A stretch of 64,000 bases of DNA, from assembly GCA_028023455.1 (NCBI GenBank), contig JAQFVV010000205.1, forward strand, positions 184,001-248,000, written 5' to 3'. Numbering within the stretch: the first letter of the stretch is position 1; each line of letters starts with the position of its first letter. A model generated the notes under the pieces. It made no database searches. It was not told the DNA's origin and saw only the letters and a list, made by a program, of their open reading frames with translations. The DNA is from Epiperipatus broadwayi (Eukaryota > Onychophora > Udeonychophora > Euonychophora > Peripatidae). Shown here piece after piece: positions 44,860-56,299 of this stretch. Made by a program: the position numbers and the translations under genes.

Positions 44860-45260
44860 TGCCATCTATCGTAAGCTTTAATAACTAATAGCTATGAGAT
44901 GATAGTGCTTAATAAATTTTTACCCAGTGTTATCCTATTCAACATTCCTTTGATTAGTTTCAAGCTTATAGTTTTCATCAGTGAGGAGGTTTTGATCTTG
45001 GAACAGTAGTGTGTAATGCACCCTCCTTCTAACAGCTATCAATAATCTCTTTTTTCAAATATCAAACTAGCATCCCAAATTAAAAACAAATATTTTCCAT
45101 CTAAGCCAATTTGCTTGTTAAATTCATATAGATTTGAAAAGAGTTCAGTATCTACATATCACATTATTCTTTGTTTCATAACAACTATAGAATAGAGGTG
45201 TATTAGAACAATACTATCTGGCATCTGTTAGTTACTAAAACTTACAGTAGATGGTATAGA
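44860..45260. repeat. A' subfamily palindrome
   Basis: The left arm (ATGCCATCTATCGTAAGC, TTTAATAACTAATAG, then TATCCTATTCAACATTCC) and right arm (CATCTGTTAGTTACTAAAAC, TTACAGTAGATGGTATAG) mirror each other. It has the same architecture as 10150-10590, with TCATCAGTGAGGAGG on the left. Confidence 0.65.
44946..44988 (-). ncRNA. Hammerhead motif, A' subfamily
   Basis: On the minus strand: TCCTCA, CTGATGA, AAACTATAAGCTT as a weak stem II, GAAA, A-CTAA-T, then C and AAAGGA. Core nucleotides are kept, stems are weak. Confidence 0.5.
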
Positions 45261-45364
45261 ATTGTGAAGAAGAAGTATACTGCTGAAACAACAATGAGTA
45301 AACTGAAGACATGTGATGGAGTCATGTGACATTCTTATATATAAAAAAGTAAGGAATCAGGGTT

Positions 45365-45470
45365 TATTTGTTCAGGAGTTCATAAAATATGAGAACACTC
45401 GTGATCTGTGGACTTAAGTTCTAAAGTTTGCCACTTAACCCCTGCATCAAACCATTAAATCAATTTCATA
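45365..45470 (-). repeat. tRNA-derived SINE S1
   Basis: TTTGTTCAGGAGTTCATAAA, ACACTCGTGATCTGTGG, AAGTTCTAAAGTTTGCC, ACTTAACCCCTGC in reverse orientation. The middle is shortened. Confidence 0.55.
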
Positions 45471-45549
45471 TAGATGAAGACATAATTTATTACTATGCAA
45501 GTAAATTCTTTAATGCATATATAATAAGTTAAGTAAAGGTAATGAAATC

Positions 45550-45665
45550 GCTTATTAGCTCAGAATTTCATAAGAAAGTCAAGCTCCAAAAGAGACAGGG
45601 CTAGGTTAACACCCATAGGCCTTGAACTCCAAAATCTGCCATCTTATCACCACATGAAATGAATA
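45550..45665 (-). repeat. tRNA-derived SINE S1
   Basis: TTATTAGCTCAGAATTTCAT, AAGAAAGTCAAGCTCC, AGGCCTTGAACTCCAAAATC, TGCCATCTTATCACC in reverse orientation. It lies 80 bp from another S1 in the same orientation. Confidence 0.6.
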
Positions 45666-46194
45666 TAATGTATATAATGTAAAATGAAGACATTATAATT
45701 TATTAACTGTAGATAAATTATTTAGCATATATCTAATAAGTTATTGCTATATTTGTGCAATAGAGCAAAACAAAAGAGTGAATACAGATTGATATTTCTT
45801 AATCATGAACGTGCCATGGGTCACAAGTTCTCTCCATCTAATGTTGGAACAATTTGCTCTGAATGAGATGATAAGAAAAAAAATATAAAGAGGCTTGGGT
45901 AATTGCAAAGGATCCACATTTTCATCAACAAAATGTATTCATGTGGTCCATTGTCTGAAAAATGGAATATCTAATTGCCTTATTTGCATATTGTGCCTCA
46001 TTTACATATTACATGACTTCAATTATATAAGCACACCTGTACTGTATAACTTTACTCAGCACTATGATTCTGGCAATATTTTGCCAAGAACTGGCTCTGT
46101 GCATTTAATTAGTTTATGTTTATTATACTTTTTATCAGAACTTGAGGTTAATAAGTGATTAAGAATTCAAGTGCACACGAAATTTCACTTTTCA

Positions 46195-46275
46195 AACACT
46201 AAAAGTGACAATGCTGAACTGTGATCATGGATCTTAAACTTTAGATTACACTATTCTACCACTCATCTAAACCAC
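46195..46275 (-). repeat. SINE S1 fragment
   Basis: CTGAACTGTGATCATGGATC, TTAAACTTTAGATTACAC, TATTCTACCACTCATC: the tRNA-side half of S1 in reverse orientation. Confidence 0.5.
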
Positions 46276-47632
46276 GTAGTGTGTGAATATTGCTTATTAT
46301 CAAGTTGAAAGTGAAAATTTCAAGTAAATCTGAGTATGTCAGATTAACATTAATCCACCAATTGTAGAAACAAAAAATTATTTGTAAACATCACATCTAA
46401 TGGTAGTAGTGGGGGTATGAAATATTTTCACAGGTTTTGATTTCATGTTTAATGACTAATTATTTCAGAATGATGTAATGAAATCCTTCATAGCATGCTT
46501 TAAGTAAACCAACTAGCAAACTGGGAGGTAGTTTTACTGAATGAAACTAAAGTATTTAGTGCAGTAGTTTAATTTTGATAAAATTATTTCAGTAAGGTTA
46601 TGAATGTGTCTTTACAAAGCACATACATGCAATATATCTTGCTATATTTCTTTGTAAATGGGCTTCTGGTGAAATGCCATCCCATTATTATTAGTTCAGA
46701 CAGTCTCTCTAGAACTAAACACAAGGGTCCAGAGACATATTTTTAAGGCTGCTTGGATCCCTGAACTAAGGTTCATATTCTAATAGTGAGCTTTATGATC
46801 CAAGAGATCCGAGTTCTTGGTACTGAATCTTGTGACTTAGTACACATTTGGGCCACAACCTTTATTTAGTTAATGTTGCATTTTAATATCAGAAGCTTCA
46901 CTACAAACACCAGTTCATCCCTTCGTAATATGATCTGAACACCAGATCTAGTTTATGAAATAATCTGAATAGACAGCACCTTTATTGCTCATTATGTCTA
47001 AGTTAATCAAAATAGATTATATTTTGTCAGTTATTATTCTTGCAAGATTTAACTCATAGCAAACCTACAATAGATGGCGTACCATATTCAGGCATGATTA
47101 TAAACTGCAGGCATTAAAATGTAATAACGTTGAAGTTAAATGATTAAAGTGCATCATAAAAGATGAGGACGTGTATCTAATTCAGCTCATCATGGCAAGA
47201 CACCTGCAAGTGTAAAATCCCAATGCACTTGTGTTTTATATTAATCAATTTATAATTTAATAATTAAAGATAAACTTGTAATATGTTTAGTATGTTATTC
47301 ATAATCCATTTCCAAATCTATTCTATTTTAGTGCTAATTATTAGTATATGCATTATCTCAGTAAGCTCGGTGTGTGCGTTTGTTTAGTTAATTGTTAAAT
47401 TATTGATAATCCATGCGTCTCATACTCCACTCAGTGGTTGCCAGCTCATGAACTAAATAAGGTGAGTGTAACATCATATCTGCCATCCGTAGGGTAGTAA
47501 ATCATGGAGCATTGGTAAAGAAACTAAGGTGTGATCTGATTCAAGGTCTCAATTCCTCACTGAGATAAGCTTTTGAATAATTTACCAAAACTCTGGATTT
47601 TGTTCGTATGAATGTAAAAATATGACCATTAC

Positions 47633-47636
<4 letters not shown>
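46276..47636. other. Non-coding DNA with possible ancient SINE traces
   Basis: Stretches near 46690-46860 and 47400-47560 have tRNA-like or inverted words (GTGAGCTTTATGATCCAAG, AGCATTGGTAAAGAAAC), but I could not align them to S1 with confidence. No gene. Confidence 0.35.
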
Positions 47637-47666
<30 letters not shown>

Positions 47667-47668
47667 TA
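47637..47668 (+). repeat. (TA)n(GA)n microsatellite
   Basis: Nine or more TA units run into six GA units. Simple sequence, with no associated gene. Confidence 0.9.
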
Positions 47669-47699
47669 AATGGATAGATAAATAATCAATTATTGCACT

Positions 47700-48125
47700 T
47701 TAATTGATAAATGCCAAACTTACTACGCTTGCAACTTTGACAAAAACCCTTTCATGGAAGTATATTAATAATTTTTATTAATCATTGATTAGACTAAAGA
47801 TTATTCACTTAATGAATTAATGAATAATATTTTTCCTGCACCATTCTCACATGTGATGGGGACTAGTTTCTACTTTTAATACCTTGTAGAAAGGTGTAAT
47901 GATACACATATGACCAAAGATGAAGATATATTACCCCCAAGATGCACATTTTATGCTGAACCAGCATTCATCAGTTAGTCCAAACTATATTCTTTTACAC
48001 ACATCTTTATTATTGTTTAGTCCTTGCAACTTTGACACAAACAACTTAATGGAAGTATATTAATAAGTTTTTATTCGACTAGAGATTATTCACTAAATGA
48101 ATAATATTTCTGTAGTGTAATTTTT
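47700..48125 (-). repeat. Family D unit plus partial second unit
   Basis: Reverse-oriented D: TGGAAGTATATTAATAA, TTATTCACTTAATGAATTAA, ATTCTCACATGTGATGGGG, ACCCCCAAGATGCACATTTT, then GCTGAACCAGCATTCATCAG (ribozyme) and, after TTATTATTGTTTAG, the next unit's end with TTGACACAAACAACTTAATG. The D unit reads complete here without the deletion seen at 25190 and 39670. Confidence 0.75.
47937..47978 (-). ncRNA. Hammerhead motif, family D (G12 mutated)
   Basis: On the minus strand: CTAA pairs with TTGG; CTGATGA; stem II ATGCTG-GTT-CAGCAT with six perfect pairs; AAAA for GAAA; mini stem III ATG-TG-CAT; cleavage nucleotide C. The outer stem II pair is A-U and stem III has a G-C pair, both compensatory relative to 40013 and family C. 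Confidence 0.68.
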
Positions 48126-48453
48126 ATTATATTACTTATAAATTGCAAAAATGTTTTCAAGTGGTTCATAATAGCAGAGTTTACAAGATTTCATAATAGA
48201 AGAGATAATTTATGAAGGAATGACACACACTGGAATACTTTATGTTCTACTTCATGATTCAGTTATGCTACTGTCTTAAAATATTTGTGGAAAATAGTTT
48301 ACACTTGCATTGATTCAGAAGATCGTTCTGCTGGCAGCTTAGAGAGAGAATCAGCCATTTTTTATTGTAATTAATTAGAAATCACATAAATATATTTTAC
48401 TTATGCTGTCTATAGAAATTTTTATAAAGCATAGTAAAAGAACAATTAGTAAA
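48126..48453. other. Non-coding DNA
   Basis: Nothing recognised. Confidence 0.35.
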
Positions 48454-49231
48454 TAAACATCACATGATCACCATTTCTTATGCTTGCTTATAACTGTTAT
48501 TAAAACATGCAAAACTCTCTATATGTATTGCCAATCAGTGCAAGCCAGAGTAATCAATGGATGCCAGAAGGCTTGTGCATAAAATCCCCATCTAGTGCCT
48601 ACTCATCCAATATCCCCAGACTAGGTTCTGGCTTGCGGCCTTTGTCAGTGAGGTGCCTTGGATCTGAGGGCACTGAACCTAGATCTTAGGATCTAATGCA
48701 ATACTCCAAGAGCCACCCTCTATCTCTACTTAACTACAAAACATGTCTTAAATTAAAAACACTATATTTTCAATCCAAGCTCAGTAGCTTATATAATTAT
48801 ATAGGTACGAACTCAGTTCAGTACCTATACATTTTGATGTCTTTGCTTCTTTAATAACCTTAGCCACCACTATCCTATTAGGCAGGATTGGTTTTAAGCC
48901 AATAAACATCACATGATAAGCTTTCTTATGCTTGCTTATAACTGTTATTAAAACAGGCAAAACTCTCTATACATATTGCTACTCAGTGCAAGCCAGAGTA
49001 ATCAATGGATTCCAGAAGGCTTGTGCATAAAATCCCTATCTAGGGCCTACTCATCCAATATCCCCAGACTAGTTTCTGGCTTGTGGCCTTCATCAGTGAG
49101 TAGCCTTGGATCTGAAAGCATTGCACCTAAATCTTATGATCTAATGTAACCCTCCAGCAGCCAACCTCTATCTCTACTTAATTATAAAACTATGAGTCTT
49201 AAATTGAAAACACTATAATATTTTCAATCCA
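48454..49231 (-). repeat. Family A, two head-to-tail units
   Basis: It begins AAACATCACATGATCACC, then GCAAAACTCTCTATATG. The first unit runs through a damaged ribozyme (TCAGTGAGGTGCC, CTGACAA, near 48646), AGCTCAGTAGC, TTTGATGTCTTTGC and CCTATTAGGCAGG to a second AAACATCACATGAT at 48905. The second unit has a fully intact ribozyme (49061) and stops at AATATTTTCAATCC. Ribozyme spacing is about 447 bp. The second unit is 3'-truncated in its inner part. Confidence 0.88.
49061..49102 (-). ncRNA. Hammerhead ribozyme, family A, best-preserved copy
   Basis: On the minus strand: TACTCA pairs with TGGGGA except at one position; CTGATGA; stem II GGC-CACAA-GCC (three G-C pairs, loop of five); GAAA; mini stem III A-CTAG-T; canonical G-U-C cleavage triplet. 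No core position deviates from the hammerhead consensus. The A opposite A at the base of stem II is shared by all family A copies and is the one unusual point. Confidence 0.83.
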
Positions 49232-49394
49232 ATAATAAAATCAATAAGAAATCAATAAGAAAAGTTTTTTTGCTGAAAAGTGAAAAGTGTAAGATTTTTG
49301 AAATTCAATAAATTAATTAGAAAACAATTAATAAACTTAGCAATTTTGATATTCCAATTGCCTATTGTCTAATATTAGTGTCAACAAAGAGTAT

Positions 49395-50278
49395 TAAACC
49401 ATTAAATATCACATGATCACCATTTCCTATATTTACACAAGCTGTAACATATTGACAAATGCTCCATGCAGGAGTGCCATCTATTGAAACCTATAGTAAT
49501 CAATGTATGCAAAAAGATTGGGCATGCAATTCCTACCTAGTGGCTACTCATCCAATATCCCTAAACTAGTATCTAGCTGGTGGATTTCATCAGTGAAGAA
49601 CCTTGAGTTTGAGAGCACTTCACGTAGATCTTAGGATCTAATGCAATCCTTTAATAGCAACCTTTTATCATTTTAGTTAACTATGTCCTAAGCTTTATGT
49701 GCAGTGCTTTCAGATCCAAGGTTACTCACTGCTGAAAGTCACAAGCTAGAAACTAGTCTGGGATATTGAATGAGTAGGCACTAGATAGAGGTTTTATGCA
49801 CAAACTATCTTCCATCCATTGAGTACTATGGTATGCACTGGGTGGCACTAGTGTATGGAAAGTTTGTTACTATATAAATAATTTGCATAAGCATAGGAAA
49901 TAGTGATCATATGAAGTTTAGTGGTTTAATACCATTTCTACCCATGGATGATGGTGACTATGGTTATTAAAGACACCAGATGTATAGATAGTAAACTGGG
50001 TTCAGATCTACATTATTATAAACATGAATAAGCTTAACTAAACTATAAAGGTAAAATGTGGCTGTTGGAGGATTGCATTACATCCTACGATCTAGGCACA
50101 GGGCACTCATATCCAAGGCTCCTCACTTGATGATAGCCACAAGGAAGAAATTAATCTGTGGATTATGGATGAGTTGGCACTAGATAGTGATTTTGTACAC
50201 AAATCTTCTTGCATCCCTTGATTACTATGGCTTGCACTGGGTGGCACTACTATATGGATAGTTTGTCACTGTTTAAAT
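49395..50278. repeat. Family A, palindrome-type insertion with 9-bp target duplication
   Basis: It is flanked by AAAGAGTAT at 49386-49394 and 50279-50287. The left end is TAAACCATTAAATATCAC and the right end GTTTGTCACTGTTTAAAT. A minus unit (49395 to about 49690) is followed by a plus partial (about 49685-49960) and a second plus partial to the end. Ribozyme cores are mutated (CTGCTGA near 49729; TTGATGA with shifted bases near 50128). Confidence 0.82.
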
Positions 50279-50411
50279 AAAGAGTATATATATATTTTAA
50301 AGACGACCGAAATAATTAAGCAATCGGAAACTATAGTTGACTAATAGCAATTGCTCACTTTTGGAGGTAATTTGATTTGGCTTACTACTATTATAGTATA
50401 ATTTCTTTCAC

Positions 50412-50540
50412 TGTGCGGTTTGGCACAGTTGATAGAGGGTCCGACCTTGGAATCAGGAATCCGTCTCACGGTCAATTCTGGTATTCGCAGTTTCAGCTGT
50501 CAAACTTCCTTTGACCTTCAAGCCATTAGTTTTTTTTTTC
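50412..50540 (+). repeat. tRNA-derived SINE S1-like, GC-richer copy
   Basis: GTGCGGTTTGGCACAGTTGA and TAGAGGGTCCGACCTTGG form the A-box side. CACGGTCAATTCTGG is the B-box position, then GCTGTCAAACTTCC is the S1 body. It retains more CpG than most copies and may be recent. It ends before the usual AGCAATAA. Confidence 0.65.
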
Positions 50541-51281
50541 AACATCTCATTTTAAACTCACAGTATGACCTGTTGCCTCGAAACGATGGAGATTCACTTA
50601 TTACATAGTAATAAAAAAAGTAAACAAACTTTAAGAAAAGAAAAATATAAAGATGCTACTATACCGCTACTTCAAATCTCTAAAACAGTTGTTTGATTTT
50701 TATTATTTAAACTTACATAAAAGATTTTGAGTTATCTTCTTACGTAAGTAATAAATGCAAAGGCCATCTGCTACATTATATACATTAAAACGTATTTATT
50801 TTAGATTCACCACAAACGCCGCAGAATTAAGTAAACGATAAAAGACTATTTGCTTTTAAAAGAAAATAAATGGAAATGCAAAGTATTTCAATATTCTTTT
50901 ACTTTCACTAATATATATTTTGCTTTTATTAATGCTTCTTTCATTTTACTTCAATCATAGCTCAATCATCCATCAGTCTATAAGTCAGTCCAACCCCTCT
51001 CATTTTGGATGCATTTGAAATATCCATTTTACTGTTTTCAAGTGAGTAAGACAACATAATATTGTAATTTAACTTGTCTGTTCGTATTCAAGTTTGTGTT
51101 ATTATTCTTATTTATTGACCATTTTTTATTAACGTATGTACATAAAATGACATATTAGTGACATGGTTGCAAATGTGCCCAACATGCCTTTGATATGGAC
51201 TTCGAACATTAGGCTAAGTAAATTTGAACATTTAAAAAGCATATTCGAAATTTTTTTTTAAAAGCCTATCCCAATGCCAAC
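50541..51281. other. Non-coding DNA
   Basis: Nothing recognised. Confidence 0.35.
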
Positions 51282-51294
51282 TTAACGTAAAGTG

Positions 51295-51487
51295 TTAAAC
51301 CATCAAACATCACATGATCACCATCTCTATACTAGCACATAATTTGTTGTAAACAAAGGCAAAACTCCCCATACAGTAGTGGATGAGTAGGCACTAGATA
51401 GGGATTTTATGCACAAGCCTTCTGGCATTTATTGATTACTCTGTTTGGCACAGGGTGGCACTACTGTATGGGGAGTTTTGCCTTTGT
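51295..51487. repeat. Minimal family A element with 13-bp target duplication
   Basis: It is flanked by TTAACGTAAAGTG at 51282-51294 and 51488-51500, identical copies. The 193-bp element begins TTAAACCATCAAACATCAC, reaches AAGGCAAAACTCCCCATAC then jumps to GATGAGTAGGCACTAG and finishes with the mirrored arm ending GGGAGTTTTGCCTTTG. It defines the two natural ends of family A. The ribozyme is deleted. Confidence 0.88.
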
Positions 51488-51500
51488 TTAACGTAAAGTG

Positions 51501-54032
51501 ATTAAAAAACTAATCAAATCCTTACAATCCACAAAATATCAAAACGATAATACCTTCTTCTTCCTTTCATTACTCTTTATAAGAAGCTTCTGCGGTAGCC
51601 CCCCCCCCCCAAGAATCTATCTAAAAGTTATTTTATAATATATATTACAATTTGATTTACATGGGTCAAACTTTTTGCATTTACAACTTTCACCCTATCT
51701 ACTCCTATGCCAGATATAAACTAAATCCCAGTAAAAGATTAATATATATATACAAATAAAACGTCTGTTAATTAAAAAAAACTACAGTAATAATAATAAA
51801 AATAATAAATGTAACAGTAATTAACTATTGAAAAGACTGCATATAATATTTAATTACCGTTATATTTATTATTGTTATTATATATATATGTATAATAATA
51901 AAACATAAACACATAGAATAATTAACCCAATATCATCACTCTTTTTCTTTGCATATCTTTCTCTCCAGTACTCATTTTTAAAACATGTACATGAAAATAT
52001 CTGAAAAAGATAACTTACTCCTCACATGCATTTCATACTAAATTAACACCTTCAGCTGTTCCAGTTAACAATGTCTTGTGCATATCTTCATTATTTGTTA
52101 AATACTTATCTATATCAAATTATTATAATTTCATTTACAAATGTCATCAAATTTCTGCACTAATAACTTCGATTACAACGATTTCAGGTGAAAACTTTAA
52201 TGCTTATCCCTAGTTCAGATAAGTCTCAGTTCAATGTTAATATGAGTATGTTATTAATAACACAAGTATGCAGATTAACTCCGATTCTCTTTTACCAAGT
52301 ATAATATCCCTTTAAGATGTATTTAAAACTTTTACTGCACTATATATTCTTGAGACATTTGACTAAACATGTCAGAAGGCAGTTTTTTACTTCACATCTT
52401 AAAAATATATGGTAGATTGGATATTTTAAGTATATCTTATATATATATATATATATATTAAAGTTGATTTTCCACAAAGCTATGACATATTAAATCATAT
52501 GATAACGGCCAAGTTTATCTACACTAGGAATCTTCGATTTATATTCAAAGAAACTTCTATAGCAAATTCCTGTTGGAGATAAGTTTAGGCTGATATCATA
52601 TAGATGTTATATTAAATATTTTCATGGATTAATTAAGTTGTAAAAAAGAAATGGAATATGGCTCATATAATAGAGAAATATATCAAGAAATGTTGTTGCT
52701 ATGAAACCCCAAATAAAAGTAACAACTTCTAGTAGTTAACAGTAGTTTTGGTCTGAATTTACTATTAATAAATATATTAAGAAATAAAGTACTAAAATAA
52801 AAAAAATACAGTACTAATAATATATTGTTTTGACGAACTTTGTCTTGCATGAATTTAAACAACTGATTTGTTAATTAAAAAAATATTCAGTAGATAATTG
52901 CAGAGAAGTGAAACTTTGTTTTTAGTTTGCAATCCTCAGCGGTTTTGATTTGTATCACTTACATTGCATTATTTTGTATTAAAAATTTAAAAAAGTAAAA
53001 GAACCAAGAAATGATATTTATATGATTTATCTAAATTATGAATTTACATATACTAAAATATTTTATAAGATAAGCCATTTCTGTTTACTGAAAGCGAATA
53101 GAAGAAAAGATGGAAAGCAAACAGTCTTGTTTCATTAAATGAATTTTCCACAGAATTTTTTTTCTTCTCTGCAACATATTGTGACTGTGTTTCAATTTTA
53201 ACATTGTCTATTTTTTTAAATAATAGAATAATACTATTGTATTTTGGAGGTTTGTGATGGTGGTATTTTAGATGTGATAGGTAATTTATCGCTTATATGG
53301 TTCTTGATGGGTACTCACCGAACTGTGTCATGTGAGAATATGACGGAGTATTTTTATCATCTATCATTAAATGTTAAATGTCTAAAAAAAACTAAACTAT
53401 TTAATCTTGTCCAAATATAAACAACTGCTAATAATAAAATGCAAAGAGAACACAGGTTAGTAGATTATACAATATTTCCAGTAGTGTTATTCTCTGCTTT
53501 TCTTCAGGCATTGTTAGTCTAACCAGTGAGAATGCTAGCATAGGAGTTTATGTATGCCTTTAGATTCTTGAATGGATATTTTGTCAAAGACAACAGTTAG
53601 TAGAAATTTCATATGCTTATCACTGAGGGTCAGTTCAAATCCTAATTTCTCTATTTTTTAATACATTTTTTTAATAGCAAGGTTAATTAAAGGTTTCCAA
53701 ACATTATGTATTGCCACACTGGGTTGACTTATAGGATTATTTACCATTGTCATAGAAGCAGCTGCATCTTTTCCTCTCTATCCAATATTTTTGTATTTTC
53801 CAAATCAAACAAAAGTTCATTGGTACACATATGGTCTCCAACTATAATCTACTAATCTGTGTTTTGTGCATCATTGCTAATAGTTGTTTGTATTTGGGAA
53901 AAGATTAGTTTAAATTTTTCTAGACATTTAATGTTTAATGATAGATGATGGAAATAGTCCAACATATCACATCTAAAACTATCGCACTGTTAATGATAAT
54001 ACACTACATGTAGGCTATTATTCAAATACCTC
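51501..54032. other. AT-rich non-coding DNA with simple repeats
   Basis: There is a C-run of ten at about 51601, an AT-rich fold-back near 51735-51905 (ATATATATACAAATAAAAC at left, TATTATATATATATG at right) whose GTTAATTAAAAA word resembles the left edge of the PLE fragment, and a (TA)n run at about 52438-52459. Remaining sequence shows no gene. Confidence 0.45.
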
Positions 54033-54044
54033 TAATTCAAAATT

Positions 54045-54361
54045 TATAAACAAAGCAAAACTCTCCATACAGTAGTGCCACCTTGTGCCAACTAGAGTAA
54101 TCAATGGATACCAGAAGGTTTGTGCATAAAATCCCTATCTAATGCCTACTCATCCAATATTCCCAGGTTAGTTTCTGGCTTGTGGCCTTTGTCAGTGAGG
54201 GGATATTGGATGAATAGGCATTAGATAGGAATTTTATGCATAAACCTTCTGGTATCCATTGATTACTCTAGTTGGCACAGAGTGGCACTACTGTATGGAG
54301 AGTTTTGCTTTGTTTATAAACAATTATGTGCTAGTATAAGAGATGGTGATCATGTGATGCT
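54045..54361. repeat. Family A palindromic copy with 12-bp target duplication
   Basis: It is flanked by TAATTCAAAATT (54033-54044) and TAATTTAAAATT (54362-54373). The left arm AAAGCAAAACTCTCCATACA to TTTGTCAGTGAGG meets the right arm GGATATTGGATGAATAGGC to GTTTTGCTTTGTTT, followed by GGTGATCATGTGATGC. The centre holds one half-ribozyme (CTGACAA with intact GAAA in reverse) and the U-H side is lost. Confidence 0.83.
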
Positions 54362-54373
54362 TAATTTAAAATT

Positions 54374-54839
54374 GTTTATTATCCAAACAAAATTACAAAA
54401 TTTTTATTTCATTGCTTTATGGTTTTAATTATGGCCATATAAAAATTTTAAGTGAATATTTTTTGTGTTACATTGCATGAAATAAATTTATGATTTTAAA
54501 AAATATATACAAACAATAGATAATGAAATAAAATATACGTATAAATTTTAAAAATGCTTTTATTTACTTAAATGTACTAAAAAGTAGAAAAATAACTTTA
54601 TTCTGCTTTCACAAATAAAAGAGTCATATTTCCAAAGAATCATTTAAATAAATTTGTAAATAATGCCCACTTTTTTTTATATCAGTATCAAAATTTGACT
54701 TGTGAATTATTTATTTGTCAAATAAAAAAGATTATTTTTTTTCCTGATTGGCATTGATACCAGAAGGTGGGAATTTTTTGCAAGTTTATTTAAATTATTC
54801 TATAGGAATCTGACTTATAAATGAGTTATTTTGCCAAAT
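54374..54839. other. AT-rich non-coding DNA
   Basis: Nothing recognised. Confidence 0.35.
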
Positions 54840-55245
54840 ATTATGAATAAAGTGTACTATTGTATGGTTGTGAAATGTGGACACTGAGTAATAAAATTAG
54901 GAACAGATTGTAGGTTTTTATGATGTGATCATGGAGAAGGATGGAACAATCAATTGGATGAATAAAATAAATAAAGAAGCTTTGAAAAAAATAAATAAAT
55001 AAAAAAAGATTGATCGAGAATATTAGAAATAGCAAAAGAAATTGGATTGGACATATATTAAAAACAAAGTATAGTTTAATGAAAGATGTTTTGGAGGGAA
55101 TGGTGAGTGGAAAGAAGAAAAAAGATGGTAAAGATTGACATTGCTGGGTGATATATAAGACATGGGAAAAATTATGTGGAATTAAAGAAGTGGGCAATGA
55201 AGATAATGGAGTGGCAAATAGCATGAATTAGTGATGATTTTATTT
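54840..55245 (+). pseudogene. RTE-like element, 5'-truncated 3' end (second copy of the 35-38 kb family)
   Basis: The plus strand shows LLYGCEMWTLSNKIRN (54852-54900), then NRNSKRNWIGHIL-like, KYSLMKDVLEGMVSGKKKK (about 55066-55125) and WQIA near the end, matching the C-terminus of the element at 35151. Relative to that copy it lacks everything upstream of the YGCE block and has several stops and shifts. Confidence 0.82.
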
Positions 55246-55608
55246 GAGAAAGTTGAAGAAAATATTTTTTTTATTTTTTTAATATATTTTTGTGAATAAA
55301 AGCTTTTATTAAAAATGTTATTTTTTATATTTCTTTATTTTTTATTTTTCAGTTTCATATATATATATAATACTGAATTATTGAAATCAGTTTTCAATGA
55401 ATCATTCAGTTTTAAATTACAAAAATTATTTCTAGACACTGCTAGGAGCTTGACTTTGTTACATACAAAGCTAAAAATATTATTTTTTCACTAATTTTTT
55501 GCTAAAATTGTTTGTAAACTCTAAAAAAATATATTATGTATGCAACACTTTAATTAAATCAGAAATTGGGAAGTGGATGAAAACTGAGTTACAAGATTTA
55601 ATCTAGAC

Positions 55609-56111
55609 CAGGAGTCAGCAAACTTTTTAATACAAATAGCCATTTTGTTTAAATCTCCCTCTTTTTCCCATTAAAGAGGCCTGAGGAAAGAGGCATCCCC
55701 TTCCCCCATTAACAAGTTGTAAAGAAAATGGTGAAAAACATGTTCCTAAGAATATGATTTTCTGAATGGTTGTGGATATATTTGAACTTTTATTTTAGTA
55801 ATAGAACATAAAAGAATCTGTATACATCCTAAATAAATAAGAACAAAAAATTACTTGGACAGTTTAATTTATTTACATATTTCTAATATTTAAATATTCA
55901 TTATATACAATAATTACTATTCTATAATAGGCCAAATTCAAGAAACAACTTTGTAACACACATTTTTTCTCTCTTAGAGTCATTAAAATATTTATGTACA
56001 AATTACAAGAGGAAATAAAAAACATGTTTAAGTTTATCATTATAAAAAGAGCCAAGAGATTGGGATTAAAGAGACTTATTTGGCACAAGAGCTATAGTTT
56101 GCCATCTCCTG
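55609..56111. mobile_element. Non-autonomous hAT-type element
   Basis: Terminal inverted repeats CAGGAGTCAGCAAAC (55609) and GTTTGCCATCTCCTG (ending 56111), flanked by 8-bp near-duplications ATCTAGAC (55601-55608) and ACATAGAC (56112-56119; six of eight identical). An 8-bp duplication and a CAG-type terminus with CAAAC are hAT hallmarks. The interior has AGAGGCCTGAGG and a 71-codon minus frame with no known domain. No transposase. Confidence 0.78.
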
Positions 56112-56299
56112 ACATAGACAAAGAGAGAAAATGAAATAAAACATAATTGATATATATTTAAACTTCTAGTAAAATTTGTGTTCATAATGAGTGGTAGAAA
56201 ATTTTACTGTTGAATTCTGAAAAATTAGCAAATCAAAACAACAACAACAATGGAATCCGGGTTTCAGATTAATACAAATCTATTTATAACACTAAAACA

